Below are positions 32,394-41,602 of a stretch of DNA of 64,000 nt, in pieces. The DNA is from Marinoscillum sp040222955. Its GTDB lineage: Bacteria > Bacteroidota > Bacteroidia > Cytophagales > Cyclobacteriaceae. Positions within the stretch are counted from its first letter, which is position 1. Every line of letters begins with the position of its first letter. The position numbers and the translations under genes are program-made. The notes under the pieces were generated by a model. That model had not been told where the DNA came from and searched no databases. It saw nothing but the letters and a program-made list of their open reading frames with translations. The DNA is taken from assembly GCF_040222955.1 (NCBI RefSeq), contig NZ_JAVKCA010000007.1:310001-374000 (forward strand), read 5' to 3'.

Positions 32394-32810
32394 TCATACC
32401 AAAGTAGCCGAAAGCGTGATTTTAGTATTGAGAAGCTTGGAAATCGGGCAAATCTCCTTGGCCTTTTCGGCGATCTCCTGAAACTCAGCAGCCGAAATTT
32501 TACTCACCTTACCCTTCAGTTCCAGGTGACTCAGGATGATGGCACCATCTTCAAAAGTGATTTTGGCAGCCGTATCCAGGTCCTCCGGAGGAAAACCCGC
32601 TTCACTCAGCAAAAAACTCAACTGCATGGTGAAGCACCCGGCATGAGCCGCACCTATCAGCTCTTCAGGGTTGGTGCCCACCCCATCTTCAAACCTTGTT
32701 TTAAAAGAATACTGCGTATCCTTCAGGGTGGTACTTTCTGTGGAAATGGTACCCTTTCCATCTTTGCCTGTTCCTTTCCAGTTGGCACTGGCGTTTCGTG
32801 TAAATTTCAT
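32394..32810 (-). CDS. osmC: OsmC family peroxiredoxin
   Basis: A 138-residue protein matching OsmC: starts MKFTRNASANWKGTGKDGKGTI, has NPEELIGAAHAGCFTMQLSFLL (first redox Cys near residue 59) and KEICPISKLLN (second Cys near residue 120). It reduces organic hydroperoxides through the two Cys, probably recycled by a lipoyl or thioredoxin system. It matches the E. coli OsmC subtype more than Ohr. A probable -7 element (TATCTTTC, one mismatch) lies upstream on the minus strand. Confidence 0.9.
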   Translation of the reverse strand: MKFTRNASANWKGTGKDGKGTISTESTTLKDTQYSFKTRFEDGVGTNPEELIGAAHAGCFTMQLSFLLSEAGFPPEDLDTAAKITFEDGAIILSHLELKGKVSKISAAEFQEIAEKAKEICPISKLLNTKITLSATLV

Positions 32811-33014
32811 ATCGTGGTTATTTTTAGGTTATTAAAATCTCTTATCTGTGAAAGATACAATTTCGCCAATTGTTTGATCAGAACATCCATTTCTCCTCGA
32901 TTTGTGTAAAGCATACACCTCCAAAAGAAAGAATGATGATATTTAATCTCAAAAACAGAAACATATAAATCTTTCCTCCGTATCTCTATATTATCTCACA
33001 AATAGAAACATACC

Positions 33015-33338
33015 ATGAAAGGATACCTTGGCGAATTTGAAGAGCTTGTTTTACTGACCATAGCCAACCTGGGCAGCGATGCTTACGGACTGGCTCTGAT
33101 CAGGGACATTAACGAGCGTGCCGGTCGCAACCTGAGCATGGGCGGAATGCACTCCACCCTCACACGACTGGAAGAAAAAGGCTACATCACCTCATACCTC
33201 GGTGAGCCCACCAATGAGCGTGGAGGACGAAGAAAGCGATACTTCGAACTGACCAGTAGTGGCATTGCCAGCCTGAATGACATGAAAGCGCTCCGTGACG
33301 AACTCTGGGCCAATGCCAAAGTGAACCTTTCTATATGA
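33015..33338 (+). CDS. PadR family transcriptional regulator
   Basis: A 107-residue winged-helix regulator: GEFEELVLLTIANLGSDAYGLALIRDI at residues 6-32, and the PadR recognition part LSMGGMHSTLTRLEEKGYITSYLGE near residue 42-66, then RRKRYFELTSSG (the wing). It lacks the long C-terminal dimer helix of larger PadR members. The stop overlaps the permease start (ATGA). PadR plus a MacB/FtsX-like permease is a frequent Bacteroidota pair in which the regulator controls the permease. Confidence 0.9.
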   Translation: MKGYLGEFEELVLLTIANLGSDAYGLALIRDINERAGRNLSMGGMHSTLTRLEEKGYITSYLGEPTNERGGRRKRYFELTSSGIASLNDMKALRDELWANAKVNLSI

Positions 33339-35962
33339 AAAATCAGCAACCACCCTCCCCGCCTCGGTTTGCCCAAAGGATCTTCCAGTGGTGGGCCGGT
33401 ACCGCCGACACAGAAGACCTGCTCGGCGACCTGGATGAACATTTTCTTTACAACCTGCAATCCAGAGGAAAGCGCAAAGCACAATGGATATATGTCGTGC
33501 AGGTATGCTCACTCCTATTTTCCTATGCCCTCAGAAAGCGGAAAAGCGCTGCCTCCTACTCTACCTACTACCCTAACAACTCCCTGGCCATGCTCCAAAA
33601 CTATTTTAAAATAGCCATCAGAAACTTTCAGAAACAGAAGCTCTTCACAGTCATCAACATAGTGGGCCTGGCACTGGGCATGTCTATCTGCCTCCTGGCA
33701 CTTTCCATGTTCGTATCCATCTTCAGGTTTGATGAGTTTCACGAGAAGAAGGATCGTATTTTTCAGATCAACACTCAAATAGCCGACCGAAACCAAAAGG
33801 ACCTGTATGCCTCCACTTTGAATGCCGTGGGTGATTATATGGAGGAAAAATATCCCTTTATAGAGCAGGTCATCAAGATCAGGAGCGGATTCAATCCTGA
33901 AATACACCATCAGGGTAACCTCATGTCTTTCCACGGCTACTACGCCGGACCATCCTTTTTCCAGACGTTCAGTTTCCCGCTCATCAGCGGAAATCCAGCG
34001 ACCGCACTGGCGGAGCCTTTTAGCATTATTTTGACCCAGTCCGTAGCGGAAACGCTCTTCCGGGATGACAACCCCATGGGTAAAACCCTAGAAACAGCCA
34101 CAGGCACCTACCGGGTCACCGGAGTGATGGCCGACCTGAAGCAAACCCATTTCTACTTTCAGGTGCTTACCTCCCATCAGACTTATGAAATGCTGCATGC
34201 CGGGGCCAACCTGCAATCTGACTGGAAAACCTATCGCAACAACTATGTCTACGTCCTACTCCGGCCTAATACCTCGCCGGAAACACTCAATGATGCCCTG
34301 GCTCAGGTGAGTGCGAATGCCTCAGCATTCAACCCCAACGAAAGCATCACGCTGGAATCAACGGCCCTACCTCAGATCATTCCTTCCTGGAACATCAGCA
34401 ATGGACTGGGCGTTGGTTGGGACCTGCCCACCATGATTTTCTTCATGGTGCTGGGCCTGCTCATCCTGATGCCGGCCATCTTCAACTATACCAACCTCTC
34501 CATTGCCCGCGCACTTAAGCGGGCGAAAGAAATAGGCATCCGAAAGGTAGTGGGTGCCGAGAAAAATCAAATCAAAGCGCAGTTTGTCGTGGAAACCATC
34601 CTGCTCACGTTCCTGGCACTCATTGGTTCTATTTTTATTTTCAAGCTCATTCAGACGGAATTTCTCACCATGATCATGGGTGCGGATTCACTGGATACTT
34701 CTCTCAGCCTGTCTGTACTTGCTGTATTTATCCTTTTTAGTCTGATTATCGGGATTGTGGCAGGGATCTTCCCGGCGCTGTACTTCTCCCGGCTTAATCC
34801 CATTCATACCATCAAAGGGGAAATCAAAAGCAGGTCCGGTGGCGTATCAGGAATCAGAAAGGGGCTTTTTGTCTTTCAGTTTTTCGTCTCGCTGGTCTTC
34901 ATTATTGGTGTCGGTGCCATCATCAAACAATACGCCTTCGTCCTTAATTACAACCACGGATTTCAGTCGGATCATGTGCTGGCCGTCCCCTTTCAAAGCA
35001 TTGACAAACAGGTGGTCATTAACGAGTTCAGGACTCATCCGGATGTAAGTGCCGTAACAGCGGCCTCCAACCTGCCCGGACTCCGGCTACCCATCACGGT
35101 TGACATCACGCCCAATGAAATCGATACCCTCACTGTCAATCAGGTCTTCATAGGCGAGGACTTTATAGAAAATATGGGCATGACCCTCACATGGGGTGAG
35201 AGTGGCAACAAACAGCGGTCCACTCAAAACGAGGAGCTTGTGTTGGTCAATGAACAATTCATCCGCTCTACCTCTGTGTTTGCTGTTCAGAAGGATTCGC
35301 TCATTTTCTCACTTGCAGATGGCACCCGGTGCCGAATCGTCGGGATACTGAGAGATTTCAATTTTGAGCCACTGAATGAGCTTATTCATCCCCTCGTCTT
35401 CAGGTATTCACTCGCAGAGAGCAATTTTGCCCTCCTTACCGTTCATTCTGCGGACATCAAAAAGACGATCAACGAACTGGACGCCATCTGGACAGGCATC
35501 GACCAAAATGCTTCTTTTGAGGCCTCTTTTCTGGACGATAAAATTGAGCAGGCTTACTACTTTCTGGTCGTACAAATAAAGATCTTCGGGTTTCTGAGCG
35601 CTTTGGCCATCGTTATTTCCTGTTTGGGGCTGTTGGGGATGGTCTCCTACACCACCGAAAATCGCACCAAGGAGATTGCCATTAGAAAAATCATGGGCGC
35701 CTCCAACAAGAGTCTTTACTATACTCTTACAAAGGATTTTGTGAAGCTCATCCTCATCGCGGCAGTCATCGCTATTCCTTTCTCCTACTTCTTTTATGAC
35801 ATGGTATTGTTAAGGATCTTTCTCACCTACAGCGATGGACTGGGCCTGACGGAAATGGTTCTAAGCATCGCCTTTCTCTTTCTGGTTGGCTTTGCGGCCA
35901 TTTACTGGCAAACCTTCCGCGTGACCAGGGATAACCCCGCTACCAATCTGAGGCATGAGTAG
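33335..35962 (+). CDS. FtsX/MacB-like ABC transporter permease with prefix domain
   Basis: An 875-residue protein. Residues 1-80 are a permease-prefix domain (PRFAQRIFQWWAGTADTEDLLGDLDEHFLYNLQ), then NYFKIAIRNFQKQKLFTVINIVGLALGMSICLLAL, a first membrane helix and a MacB periplasmic domain. FtsX helices appear near residues 360-480, with the cytoplasmic motif RAKEIGIRKVVGA, then a second half with a second periplasmic region and a final FtsX set (NRTKEIAIRKIMGAS). This is the duplicated MacB type that transmits force to the envelope rather than carrying a substrate through the membrane. No ATPase is encoded nearby, so the ATP-binding subunit lies elsewhere. Confidence 0.9.
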   Translation: MKNQQPPSPPRFAQRIFQWWAGTADTEDLLGDLDEHFLYNLQSRGKRKAQWIYVVQVCSLLFSYALRKRKSAASYSTYYPNNSLAMLQNYFKIAIRNFQKQKLFTVINIVGLALGMSICLLALSMFVSIFRFDEFHEKKDRIFQINTQIADRNQKDLYASTLNAVGDYMEEKYPFIEQVIKIRSGFNPEIHHQGNLMSFHGYYAGPSFFQTFSFPLISGNPATALAEPFSIILTQSVAETLFRDDNPMGKTLETATGTYRVTGVMADLKQTHFYFQVLTSHQTYEMLHAGANLQSDWKTYRNNYVYVLLRPNTSPETLNDALAQVSANASAFNPNESITLESTALPQIIPSWNISNGLGVGWDLPTMIFFMVLGLLILMPAIFNYTNLSIARALKRAKEIGIRKVVGAEKNQIKAQFVVETILLTFLALIGSIFIFKLIQTEFLTMIMGADSLDTSLSLSVLAVFILFSLIIGIVAGIFPALYFSRLNPIHTIKGEIKSRSGGVSGIRKGLFVFQFFVSLVFIIGVGAIIKQYAFVLNYNHGFQSDHVLAVPFQSIDKQVVINEFRTHPDVSAVTAASNLPGLRLPITVDITPNEIDTLTVNQVFIGEDFIENMGMTLTWGESGNKQRSTQNEELVLVNEQFIRSTSVFAVQKDSLIFSLADGTRCRIVGILRDFNFEPLNELIHPLVFRYSLAESNFALLTVHSADIKKTINELDAIWTGIDQNASFEASFLDDKIEQAYYFLVVQIKIFGFLSALAIVISCLGLLGMVSYTTENRTKEIAIRKIMGASNKSLYYTLTKDFVKLILIAAVIAIPFSYFFYDMVLLRIFLTYSDGLGLTEMVLSIAFLFLVGFAAIYWQTFRVTRDNPATNLRHE

Positions 35963-35967
35963 AAATT

Positions 35968-37113
35968 TTAATCCAAAGAAATCATCCACCTCACCATATC
36001 CGTGAAGATCGAGCGCCAATAGGCTTCATTGTGCTGCATATCTGGATGTACAGCCGTATGAATCTGATCTTTTGAGAAACCGCGGGAATCGAGCTGGTCA
36101 GCGACACGCCTCATATTGATGGCAGTGGCGGCCTCCTCAGCACCTCCTGCTGAAAAGTACAGTCGCGTCTGCGGATGAAGCGCTACGGTATCGGTAAAAT
36201 CAAATATCTCTGGGTTAAACCAAAAAGCTGGTGACGGAGCACCCACCATTCCAAAAACTTCCGGATACTTCATGCCGGCATAGTAGGAAATCAGTCCACC
36301 CAAAGAACTCCCCACTATGGCGGTATAAGTGGCTTCGGGCTTTGTTTTGTAATGGCCATCAATGTATGGCTTCAGGGTGTGGATCAGAAAATCCACATAG
36401 GCTACACCCTCTCCTCCACCATAATCCGCATTGCACCATGGGGCATATTCATCTATTCGTTTATCCCCGCCATTGTCAATTGCCACCACTATCGCAGAAA
36501 AATCTGCCTCCGCATAAAGTTGGTTAAGGGCTTCATCCACTCCCCACTCTCCTGAGAAAGAAGTGGCTGCGTCAAACACATTTTGCCCATCCTGCATGTA
36601 GATCACTGGGTACCGTTGGTCTCCCGTGTGGTAATTAGGAGGCAGATAAACCCAAATCCTCCTGGACCTGCCAAGCTGAGGAATATCGAAATGATCATCG
36701 ATGATCGCCACATTGGAAGCCCGGGTGGAAACCACCTCATCGAGGGGTTGATCCGACAGATCTTCCCAGGAGCCAATGCTAACCAAAACTGTGTCCTGCA
36801 ATCCTGAGAAAGTATAACTCCTGTTTTCGACTTTTGCACCAGTCAGATCACCTTCTACTTTTGACCAGCTACCCCGGGTAAACTTAAACGCAATGCTACC
36901 TGTACCCTGAAGCTTGATGTATGGCCGATCATCTCCCTTCAATAGATAATCAGAATCGGCCGGATTCCAGCCATTAAATGAGCCTACAATATAGATAGTG
37001 TCCTCCGATGGGTGATTGTCCGGTAAGCTTTCAATGACAAATGTAACCTGCCCTGAGCCTGTGAAGCTCACAATCAAATTCATCAGGAACAGAAAAATGC
37101 TTAAGCGCTTCAT
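35968..37113 (-). CDS. Exported esterase (alpha/beta hydrolase) with CBM-like N domain
   Basis: A 381-residue protein. Signal peptide MKRLSIFLFLMNLIVSFTGSG. Residues 22-110 are a starch-binding-like (CBM20/E-set) domain: TIYIVGSFNGWNPADSDYLL. The esterase-D-type hydrolase begins near residue 145 (RRIWVYLPPNYHTGDQRYPVIYMQDGQNVFD), with GSSLGGLISYYAGM (nucleophile Ser near residue 266) and a late His (HNEAYW). Substrates of this group are ester-linked esterase side groups or siderophore esters; not determinable here. It is the gene after hisB, 13 bases downstream, and probably co-transcribed although unrelated to histidine synthesis. Confidence 0.8.
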   Translation of the reverse strand: MKRLSIFLFLMNLIVSFTGSGQVTFVIESLPDNHPSEDTIYIVGSFNGWNPADSDYLLKGDDRPYIKLQGTGSIAFKFTRGSWSKVEGDLTGAKVENRSYTFSGLQDTVLVSIGSWEDLSDQPLDEVVSTRASNVAIIDDHFDIPQLGRSRRIWVYLPPNYHTGDQRYPVIYMQDGQNVFDAATSFSGEWGVDEALNQLYAEADFSAIVVAIDNGGDKRIDEYAPWCNADYGGGEGVAYVDFLIHTLKPYIDGHYKTKPEATYTAIVGSSLGGLISYYAGMKYPEVFGMVGAPSPAFWFNPEIFDFTDTVALHPQTRLYFSAGGAEEAATAINMRRVADQLDSRGFSKDQIHTAVHPDMQHNEAYWRSIFTDMVRWMISLD

Positions 37114-37126
37114 TCAGAACATCTTT

Positions 37127-38221
37127 TCAAAGCACTCCTTTGGTACTTGGGAGGCTACTCATTTCATCAGGATTCCGCTTAATAGCCATTTTGATGGCTT
37201 TGGCCCAGGCCTTAAAAATCCCTTCAATTTTATGATGCTCGTTGTCTCCCTCCGCCTTAATATTGAGGTTGCATTTGGCTGTATCGGAGAAGGACTTAAA
37301 AAAATGCATGAACATCTCCGTAGGCATCTCACCAATTTTCTCCCTCTTAAACTCCGGCTCCCATACCAGCCAGGGACGACCTCCAAAATCGATGGCCACC
37401 TGAGCCAGCACATCATCCATAGGCAGCAAAAAGCCATATCGGTTAATCCCCTTTTTATCACCCAAAGCCTTCAAAAAGCATTCGCCTAGGGCCAGGGCTG
37501 TATCTTCTATGGTATGATGCTCATCGATGTGCAGGTCCCCTTTCACATTAACCGTTAAATCCATACCCCCGTGCTTACCCAACTGATCCAGCATATGGTC
37601 AAAAAAACCAAGTCCGGTTTCAATGGCCGTATTTCCCGATCCATCCAGATTGATGCTGATCAAAATATCCGTCTCCCTGGTGGTTCGCCTCACCGAGGCC
37701 TTTCGGGGGTAAAGAACCAAATATTCATAGATTTCTTTCCAACTGGTGGTTGTCAGTTCTGCATTGGTTACCGCTTTATCAGCGATATGAATGGCCTGAC
37801 ATCCAATATTTCTTGCCAGCTGAACGTCTGTGGTTCTATCGCCGAGCACAAAGCTGTTTTTGAGGTCATACGAACCGTCGAGGTACTGCGTGAGCATGCC
37901 GGTTCCAGGCTTACGGTTAGGGTGATTATCCTTTGGGAAATGTTCATCTATATGTACGGAATCAAACTTAATTCCTTCACTCTCCAGGGTGCGCATGATC
38001 AGGTTATGCACCGGCCAGAAAGTATCTTCAGGAAAAGCATCTGTCCCGAGACCATCCTGGTTAGTGACCATGGCCAGCACATAGTTGGATTCCGCCTGAA
38101 TTTTTCTCAGGTAAAAAAACACATCCGGCAGGAAATTCAGCTTGTCTATGTGGTCTATTTGTTCGTCTGCTGTCTCGGCATTGATGGTGCCGTCCCGGTC
38201 TATAAAAAGGATTGGTCTCAT
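37127..38221 (-). CDS. hisB: Bifunctional histidinol-phosphatase / imidazoleglycerol-phosphate dehydratase
   Basis: A 364-residue fusion. The N-terminal ~165 residues are a HAD phosphatase: FIDRDGTI (Asp nucleophile), VTNQDG, GDRTTDVQLA, and an HIDEHFPKDNHPNRKPG zinc-loop-like part without all Cys ligands. The C-terminal ~190 residues are HisB proper: NLDGSGNTAIETGLGFFDHMLDQLGKH, then HIDEHHTIEDTALALG and EGDNEHHKIEGIFKAWAKA, the metal-binding HHxxE/HH motifs. Together they carry out the dehydratase step and the histidinol phosphate hydrolysis. The usual downstream hisH-hisA-hisF-hisI genes are absent; the next gene is an esterase. Confidence 0.9.
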   Translation of the reverse strand: MRPILFIDRDGTINAETADEQIDHIDKLNFLPDVFFYLRKIQAESNYVLAMVTNQDGLGTDAFPEDTFWPVHNLIMRTLESEGIKFDSVHIDEHFPKDNHPNRKPGTGMLTQYLDGSYDLKNSFVLGDRTTDVQLARNIGCQAIHIADKAVTNAELTTTSWKEIYEYLVLYPRKASVRRTTRETDILISINLDGSGNTAIETGLGFFDHMLDQLGKHGGMDLTVNVKGDLHIDEHHTIEDTALALGECFLKALGDKKGINRYGFLLPMDDVLAQVAIDFGGRPWLVWEPEFKREKIGEMPTEMFMHFFKSFSDTAKCNLNIKAEGDNEHHKIEGIFKAWAKAIKMAIKRNPDEMSSLPSTKGVL

Positions 38222-38287
38222 GGGTACAAATTAAATGAACTAATTGTAAAACTGATTGCGCCTAAATTCCCGTAATTCAATGAGTCT

Positions 38288-39334
38288 CTAGGCAAATGAA
38301 TGAAGCAATTCCAGCAGCCTATGGTTTTCCGCCGGAGTCCCGACCGTAATCCTCAGGCACCCTTTGCAATGAAGCTCCCTGGTTCTGTTTCTCACGATCA
38401 CCTTGTGGCTGATCAGGTAAGCAAACAGCTCGTCTGAGCGATCGAACCTAACCAGCAGAAAGTTGGCATGGCTGGAAATTACTTCCTGTACCAGGGGAAA
38501 ATTTAATAAAGCGGTCTTCAGCTTATCACGTTCCTCCAGCAGTACATTCACCTGACCGATCTTTTTCGCTTCATGAGCCAGGGCCTCAAGTGCCAGGGTT
38601 TGATTGGCCAAGCTGAGGTTATAGGGCGGCTTAATTTTTTCCAGCATGCTGATCACAAAGGGATCCCCCATAGCTACCCCCACCCTGATACCGGCCATGC
38701 CCCAGGCCTTGCTTAGGGTCTGAAGGACCACCAGGTTTCGGTGATGCTCCAGCTCCGCAATCCAGCTTGGCTCAGAAGAAAAATCAATATAAGCCTCATC
38801 CACCACCACAATCCCCGGAAAGCTCCTGAGAATATCAAAAATCACTTCTCTGGAAAGAAGGTTACCCGTTGGGTTATTGGGTGAGCACAGAAACAACAGC
38901 TTGGAACTACCGTTCCAAACCTCCTTGAGCTCTTTAAGGTCAATCTGAAAATCAGGAGTAAGCGGAACCAATACATTCTCCACGGCATTGATGGCTGCAC
39001 TCACGCTGTACATCCCATAAGTAGGTGGCATGGTGATGACATGATTCTGTCTTGGCTCACAAAAGAGCCGGATCAGTAAATCAATAGGTTCATCACTGCC
39101 ATTCCCGAAAAATATTCGATCTGTGCTGATGCCTTTAATCTCGGACCATCGCTGTTTCAGGGCCTTGTGATGCGGATCAGGGTATCGGTTGTAAAACGCC
39201 TCGGTGGCAGACCCCAGCGAGTTCTCATTGGCATCCAGGAAGACCTCAGCCTCCCCTTCAAATTCATCTCTTGCCGAAGAGTAAGCTTTCACCTCCTTCA
39301 GGTGATCCCTTATCAGGTTTTCTGGTGATCCCAT
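38288..39334 (-). CDS. hisC: Histidinol-phosphate aminotransferase
   Basis: A 348-residue fold-type I PLP enzyme. The start KAYSSARDEFEGEAEVFLDANENSLG is the HisC signature. RIFFGNGSDEPIDLLIRLF, NPNNPTGNLL-like SPNNPTGNLLS, VVDEAYIDFS, and the PLP-lysine motif QTLSKAWGMAGIRVG (Lys near residue 205) are all present; NFLLVRF and RxxxLHCKGCLRITVGTPAENHRLL end the protein. It transaminates imidazole acetol phosphate using glutamate. The start codon lies 71 bases inside the end of hisD. Confidence 0.9.
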   Translation of the reverse strand: MGSPENLIRDHLKEVKAYSSARDEFEGEAEVFLDANENSLGSATEAFYNRYPDPHHKALKQRWSEIKGISTDRIFFGNGSDEPIDLLIRLFCEPRQNHVITMPPTYGMYSVSAAINAVENVLVPLTPDFQIDLKELKEVWNGSSKLLFLCSPNNPTGNLLSREVIFDILRSFPGIVVVDEAYIDFSSEPSWIAELEHHRNLVVLQTLSKAWGMAGIRVGVAMGDPFVISMLEKIKPPYNLSLANQTLALEALAHEAKKIGQVNVLLEERDKLKTALLNFPLVQEVISSHANFLLVRFDRSDELFAYLISHKVIVRNRTRELHCKGCLRITVGTPAENHRLLELLHSFA

Positions 39335-40622
39335 CTTCTCTCAATTTATTTAATCTGACAGTAACTGCATTTTTGTGCGCATCCAGTAACTCGGCCTCCG
39401 CCATGCGCTCAATGGTAGGACCTAAAAGTAAAAGCCCCTCTTTGGTAATGCGCTGATAAGTAATGTTTTTCACAAAGCTATCCAGGGACACCCCACTAAA
39501 CGACCTGGCCCAGCCGTTGGTAGGCAAGGTGTGATTGGTGCCTGAAGCATAATCCCCAGCAGACTCAGGCGTATATTCTCCTACGAATACAGAACCTGCA
39601 TTCACCACTTTTTCAGCCATCTTTTCAGCCTTCTCAATACTGATAATGAGGTGTTCGGGTCCATAATCATTCACAATCTTTAACGCCTCCTTCTTCCCTT
39701 CCACCACAATAATGGCACTCTTGGCCAAGGCCTTCTCGGCAATTTTCTTCCGACTTAAAGTCGCCAGCTGCCTCACTACCTCGTGATTGATCTCCTCAGC
39801 CTTTTTCAGGCTGGTAGCCACCAATATCACCTGGCTATCGGGGCCATGCTCTGCCTGTGCCAGTAAGTCTGAGGCTGCATATACCGCATCAGAATTCTTA
39901 TCCACTACCACCATGACCTCAGAAGGTCCTGCTGGCATGTCGATAGCTACGTCCTGCTTAGCCAGCATCTGCTTGGCCACAGTGACGTACTGGTTTCCAG
40001 GGCCAAAGATCTTATCCACTTTGGGAACAGTAGCCGTGCCGTAACCCATGGCCGCAATGGCCTGGGCACCACCCAGCTTCAATACTTTGCTCACCCCCAC
40101 CAGCTGTGCAGTATAGAGCACCACCGGATTAATCTTACCCAGTCGGTTGGTAGGTGATGAAATGATGATCTCTTCGCATCCGGCTATTTTTGCCGGGATA
40201 GCCAGCATCAGCACCGTAGAAAACAACGGCGCTGACCCTCCGGGAACATAGAGGCCAACCTTCTGAATGGGGACCGAACGCCGGCTGCACATCACGCCAG
40301 GCATCACCTCCATCACCAGTTGCTGCTGACGCTGCGCTTCATGAAATTTCTTCACATTCTGATAGGCAATCTGTATGGCCTCCTTGAGCGTGGCGGGCAC
40401 TTCATCAGCCGCTGTAGCAAACTCCGCCTCCGTGATCCAAAGATCCTCCAACTCTACATGATCATACTCAAGGGCCAGCTTTCGCAAGGCTTTGTCACCA
40501 CCTCGTTTTACCTTTTCCAGAATAGGTTCAACCACTTTCTCTATCTTGGAAAAGTCATAGGACGGTCGCTGCAGTATCTCTACCAGTTGCTCGCCCTCCG
40601 GGTTTTCGTAAACAGGGATCAT
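39264..40622 (-). CDS. hisD: Histidinol dehydrogenase with run-on C terminus
   Basis: A 452-residue enzyme making two successive NAD+-dependent oxidations of histidinol to histidine. Motifs: SRRSVPIQKVGLYVPGGSAPLFSTVLMLAIPAKIAGC, GGAQAIAAMGYGTATVPKVDKIFGPGNQYVTVAKQML, DMPAGPSEVMVV, LAQAEHGPDSQ and ESAGDYASGTNHTLPTNGWA (zinc and substrate residues). The usual C terminus ends soon after VTVRLNKL; here ~25 extra residues (REDGITRKPDKG) continue across the hisC start, so the stop is 71 bases inside hisC. This may be a lost stop codon. Confidence 0.9.
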   Translation of the reverse strand: MIPVYENPEGEQLVEILQRPSYDFSKIEKVVEPILEKVKRGGDKALRKLALEYDHVELEDLWITEAEFATAADEVPATLKEAIQIAYQNVKKFHEAQRQQQLVMEVMPGVMCSRRSVPIQKVGLYVPGGSAPLFSTVLMLAIPAKIAGCEEIIISSPTNRLGKINPVVLYTAQLVGVSKVLKLGGAQAIAAMGYGTATVPKVDKIFGPGNQYVTVAKQMLAKQDVAIDMPAGPSEVMVVVDKNSDAVYAASDLLAQAEHGPDSQVILVATSLKKAEEINHEVVRQLATLSRKKIAEKALAKSAIIVVEGKKEALKIVNDYGPEHLIISIEKAEKMAEKVVNAGSVFVGEYTPESAGDYASGTNHTLPTNGWARSFSGVSLDSFVKNITYQRITKEGLLLLGPTIERMAEAELLDAHKNAVTVRLNKLREDGITRKPDKGSPEGGESLLFGKR

Positions 40623-41476
40623 TTGATCATTTTTTCAATTGGAACGACTAATATACCTTCTGCACCCGCTTCACGGAGCTTCTCTATGTTTTCCCAAAAA
40701 TCATCTTCGTTGATCACCGAATGAATGCTGCTCCATCCCTCCTGCGCCAATGGCAATACCGTAGGGCTACGCATTCCGGGCAGCAGGCTGATGATTCTGT
40801 CCAGTGAAGCATTCGGAGCATTCAGCAAAACATATTTATTGTTTTTTCCCTCCAGTACGGAGTTGATCCTGAAAATGAGCTGGTTCAGCAACACTCTTTT
40901 TTCGTCGCTCAGCTTGCTATCGGCTACCATCACGGCCTCCGATTTCATCACGGTTTCTACCTCCTTCAGACCATTGCTGAGTAAGGTACTTCCGGAGCTC
41001 ACAATATCGCAGATTCCCTCTGCAAGTCCTATACCCGGTGCTATTTCTACTGATCCGCTAATCTGATGGATCTCGGCGGTGATCCCTTTAGTGTCCAGAA
41101 ACTTCTTCAGGATATTGGGATACGAAGTGGCGATATTTTTACCTTCAAAAAATGAAATATCAGAGTATTTCTCCTCCCGGGGTACTGCCAGAGACAGGCG
41201 GCATTTGGAAAACCCAAGATGTTTGACAACTTCTATTTGCTTCTGATACTCTTCATGAACATTTTGACCTACGATACCAATATCGGCAATTCCATCCTCC
41301 ACGTACCCCGGAATATCATCATCCCTGAGGAAAAGGAATTCAATGGGAAAATTAGAAGATTGTGCCTTCAGCTTCTTGGCACCATTGTTAAACTTGATAC
41401 CACATTCTTTGAAGAGCCTCAATGAGTCTTCGCTTAGTCTGCCAGATTTTTGAATGGCTACTTTTAGATTCGACAT
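40619..41476 (-). CDS. hisG: ATP phosphoribosyltransferase, long form
   Basis: A 285-residue enzyme that joins ATP and PRPP in the first step of histidine synthesis. The start LKVAIQKSGRLSEDSLRLFKECGI, DIPGYVEDGIADIGIVGQNVHEEYQ and GIGLAEGICDIVSSGSTLLSNGLKEVE are typical. Its C-terminal ~75 residues (SVLEGKNNKYVLLNAP ... GEGILVVPIEK-like GILVVPIEKMIK) form the HisG_C regulatory domain that binds histidine for feedback inhibition, so no HisZ is needed. The stop overlaps the hisD start (ATGA). It is the first gene after the His-rich leader. Confidence 0.95.
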   Translation of the reverse strand: MSNLKVAIQKSGRLSEDSLRLFKECGIKFNNGAKKLKAQSSNFPIEFLFLRDDDIPGYVEDGIADIGIVGQNVHEEYQKQIEVVKHLGFSKCRLSLAVPREEKYSDISFFEGKNIATSYPNILKKFLDTKGITAEIHQISGSVEIAPGIGLAEGICDIVSSGSTLLSNGLKEVETVMKSEAVMVADSKLSDEKRVLLNQLIFRINSVLEGKNNKYVLLNAPNASLDRIISLLPGMRSPTVLPLAQEGWSSIHSVINEDDFWENIEKLREAGAEGILVVPIEKMIK

Positions 41477-41555
41477 AAGGAAAATTATGAAATGAAAAGA
41501 GTTTGTATGAAGGATATATGCGCAATTGATCTTATTTACTCAGAGAGAGTATGCC

Positions 41556-41597
41556 TTAAGAGCAATGATGGGGGTGATGATGTAGCGCGTATGTCAT
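41556..41597 (-). CDS. Histidine-rich leader peptide of the his operon
   Basis: A 13-codon frame reads MTYALHHHPHHCS, five His codons in thirteen, then TAA. It lies 79 bases upstream of hisG on the same strand and 5 bases after an exact -7 element. Leader peptides of this kind (as in E. coli HisL) let ribosome stalling at His codons control downstream transcription. An extended pairing exists between 41585-41592 (inside codons 2-5) and 41516-41523, 7 of 8 bases, that a stalled ribosome would disrupt. No classical terminator hairpin with a T run is visible before hisG, so the mechanism may differ from that of E. coli. Confidence 0.8.
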   Translation of the reverse strand: MTYALHHHPHHCS

Positions 41598-41602
41598 GGC
41601 AG

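Noticed and set aside
41477..41555. A Rho-independent attenuator between the His leader and hisG
   Set aside because: The only hairpin near (ACTC/GAGT) is four bases long and not followed by a T run, so no terminator is claimed.
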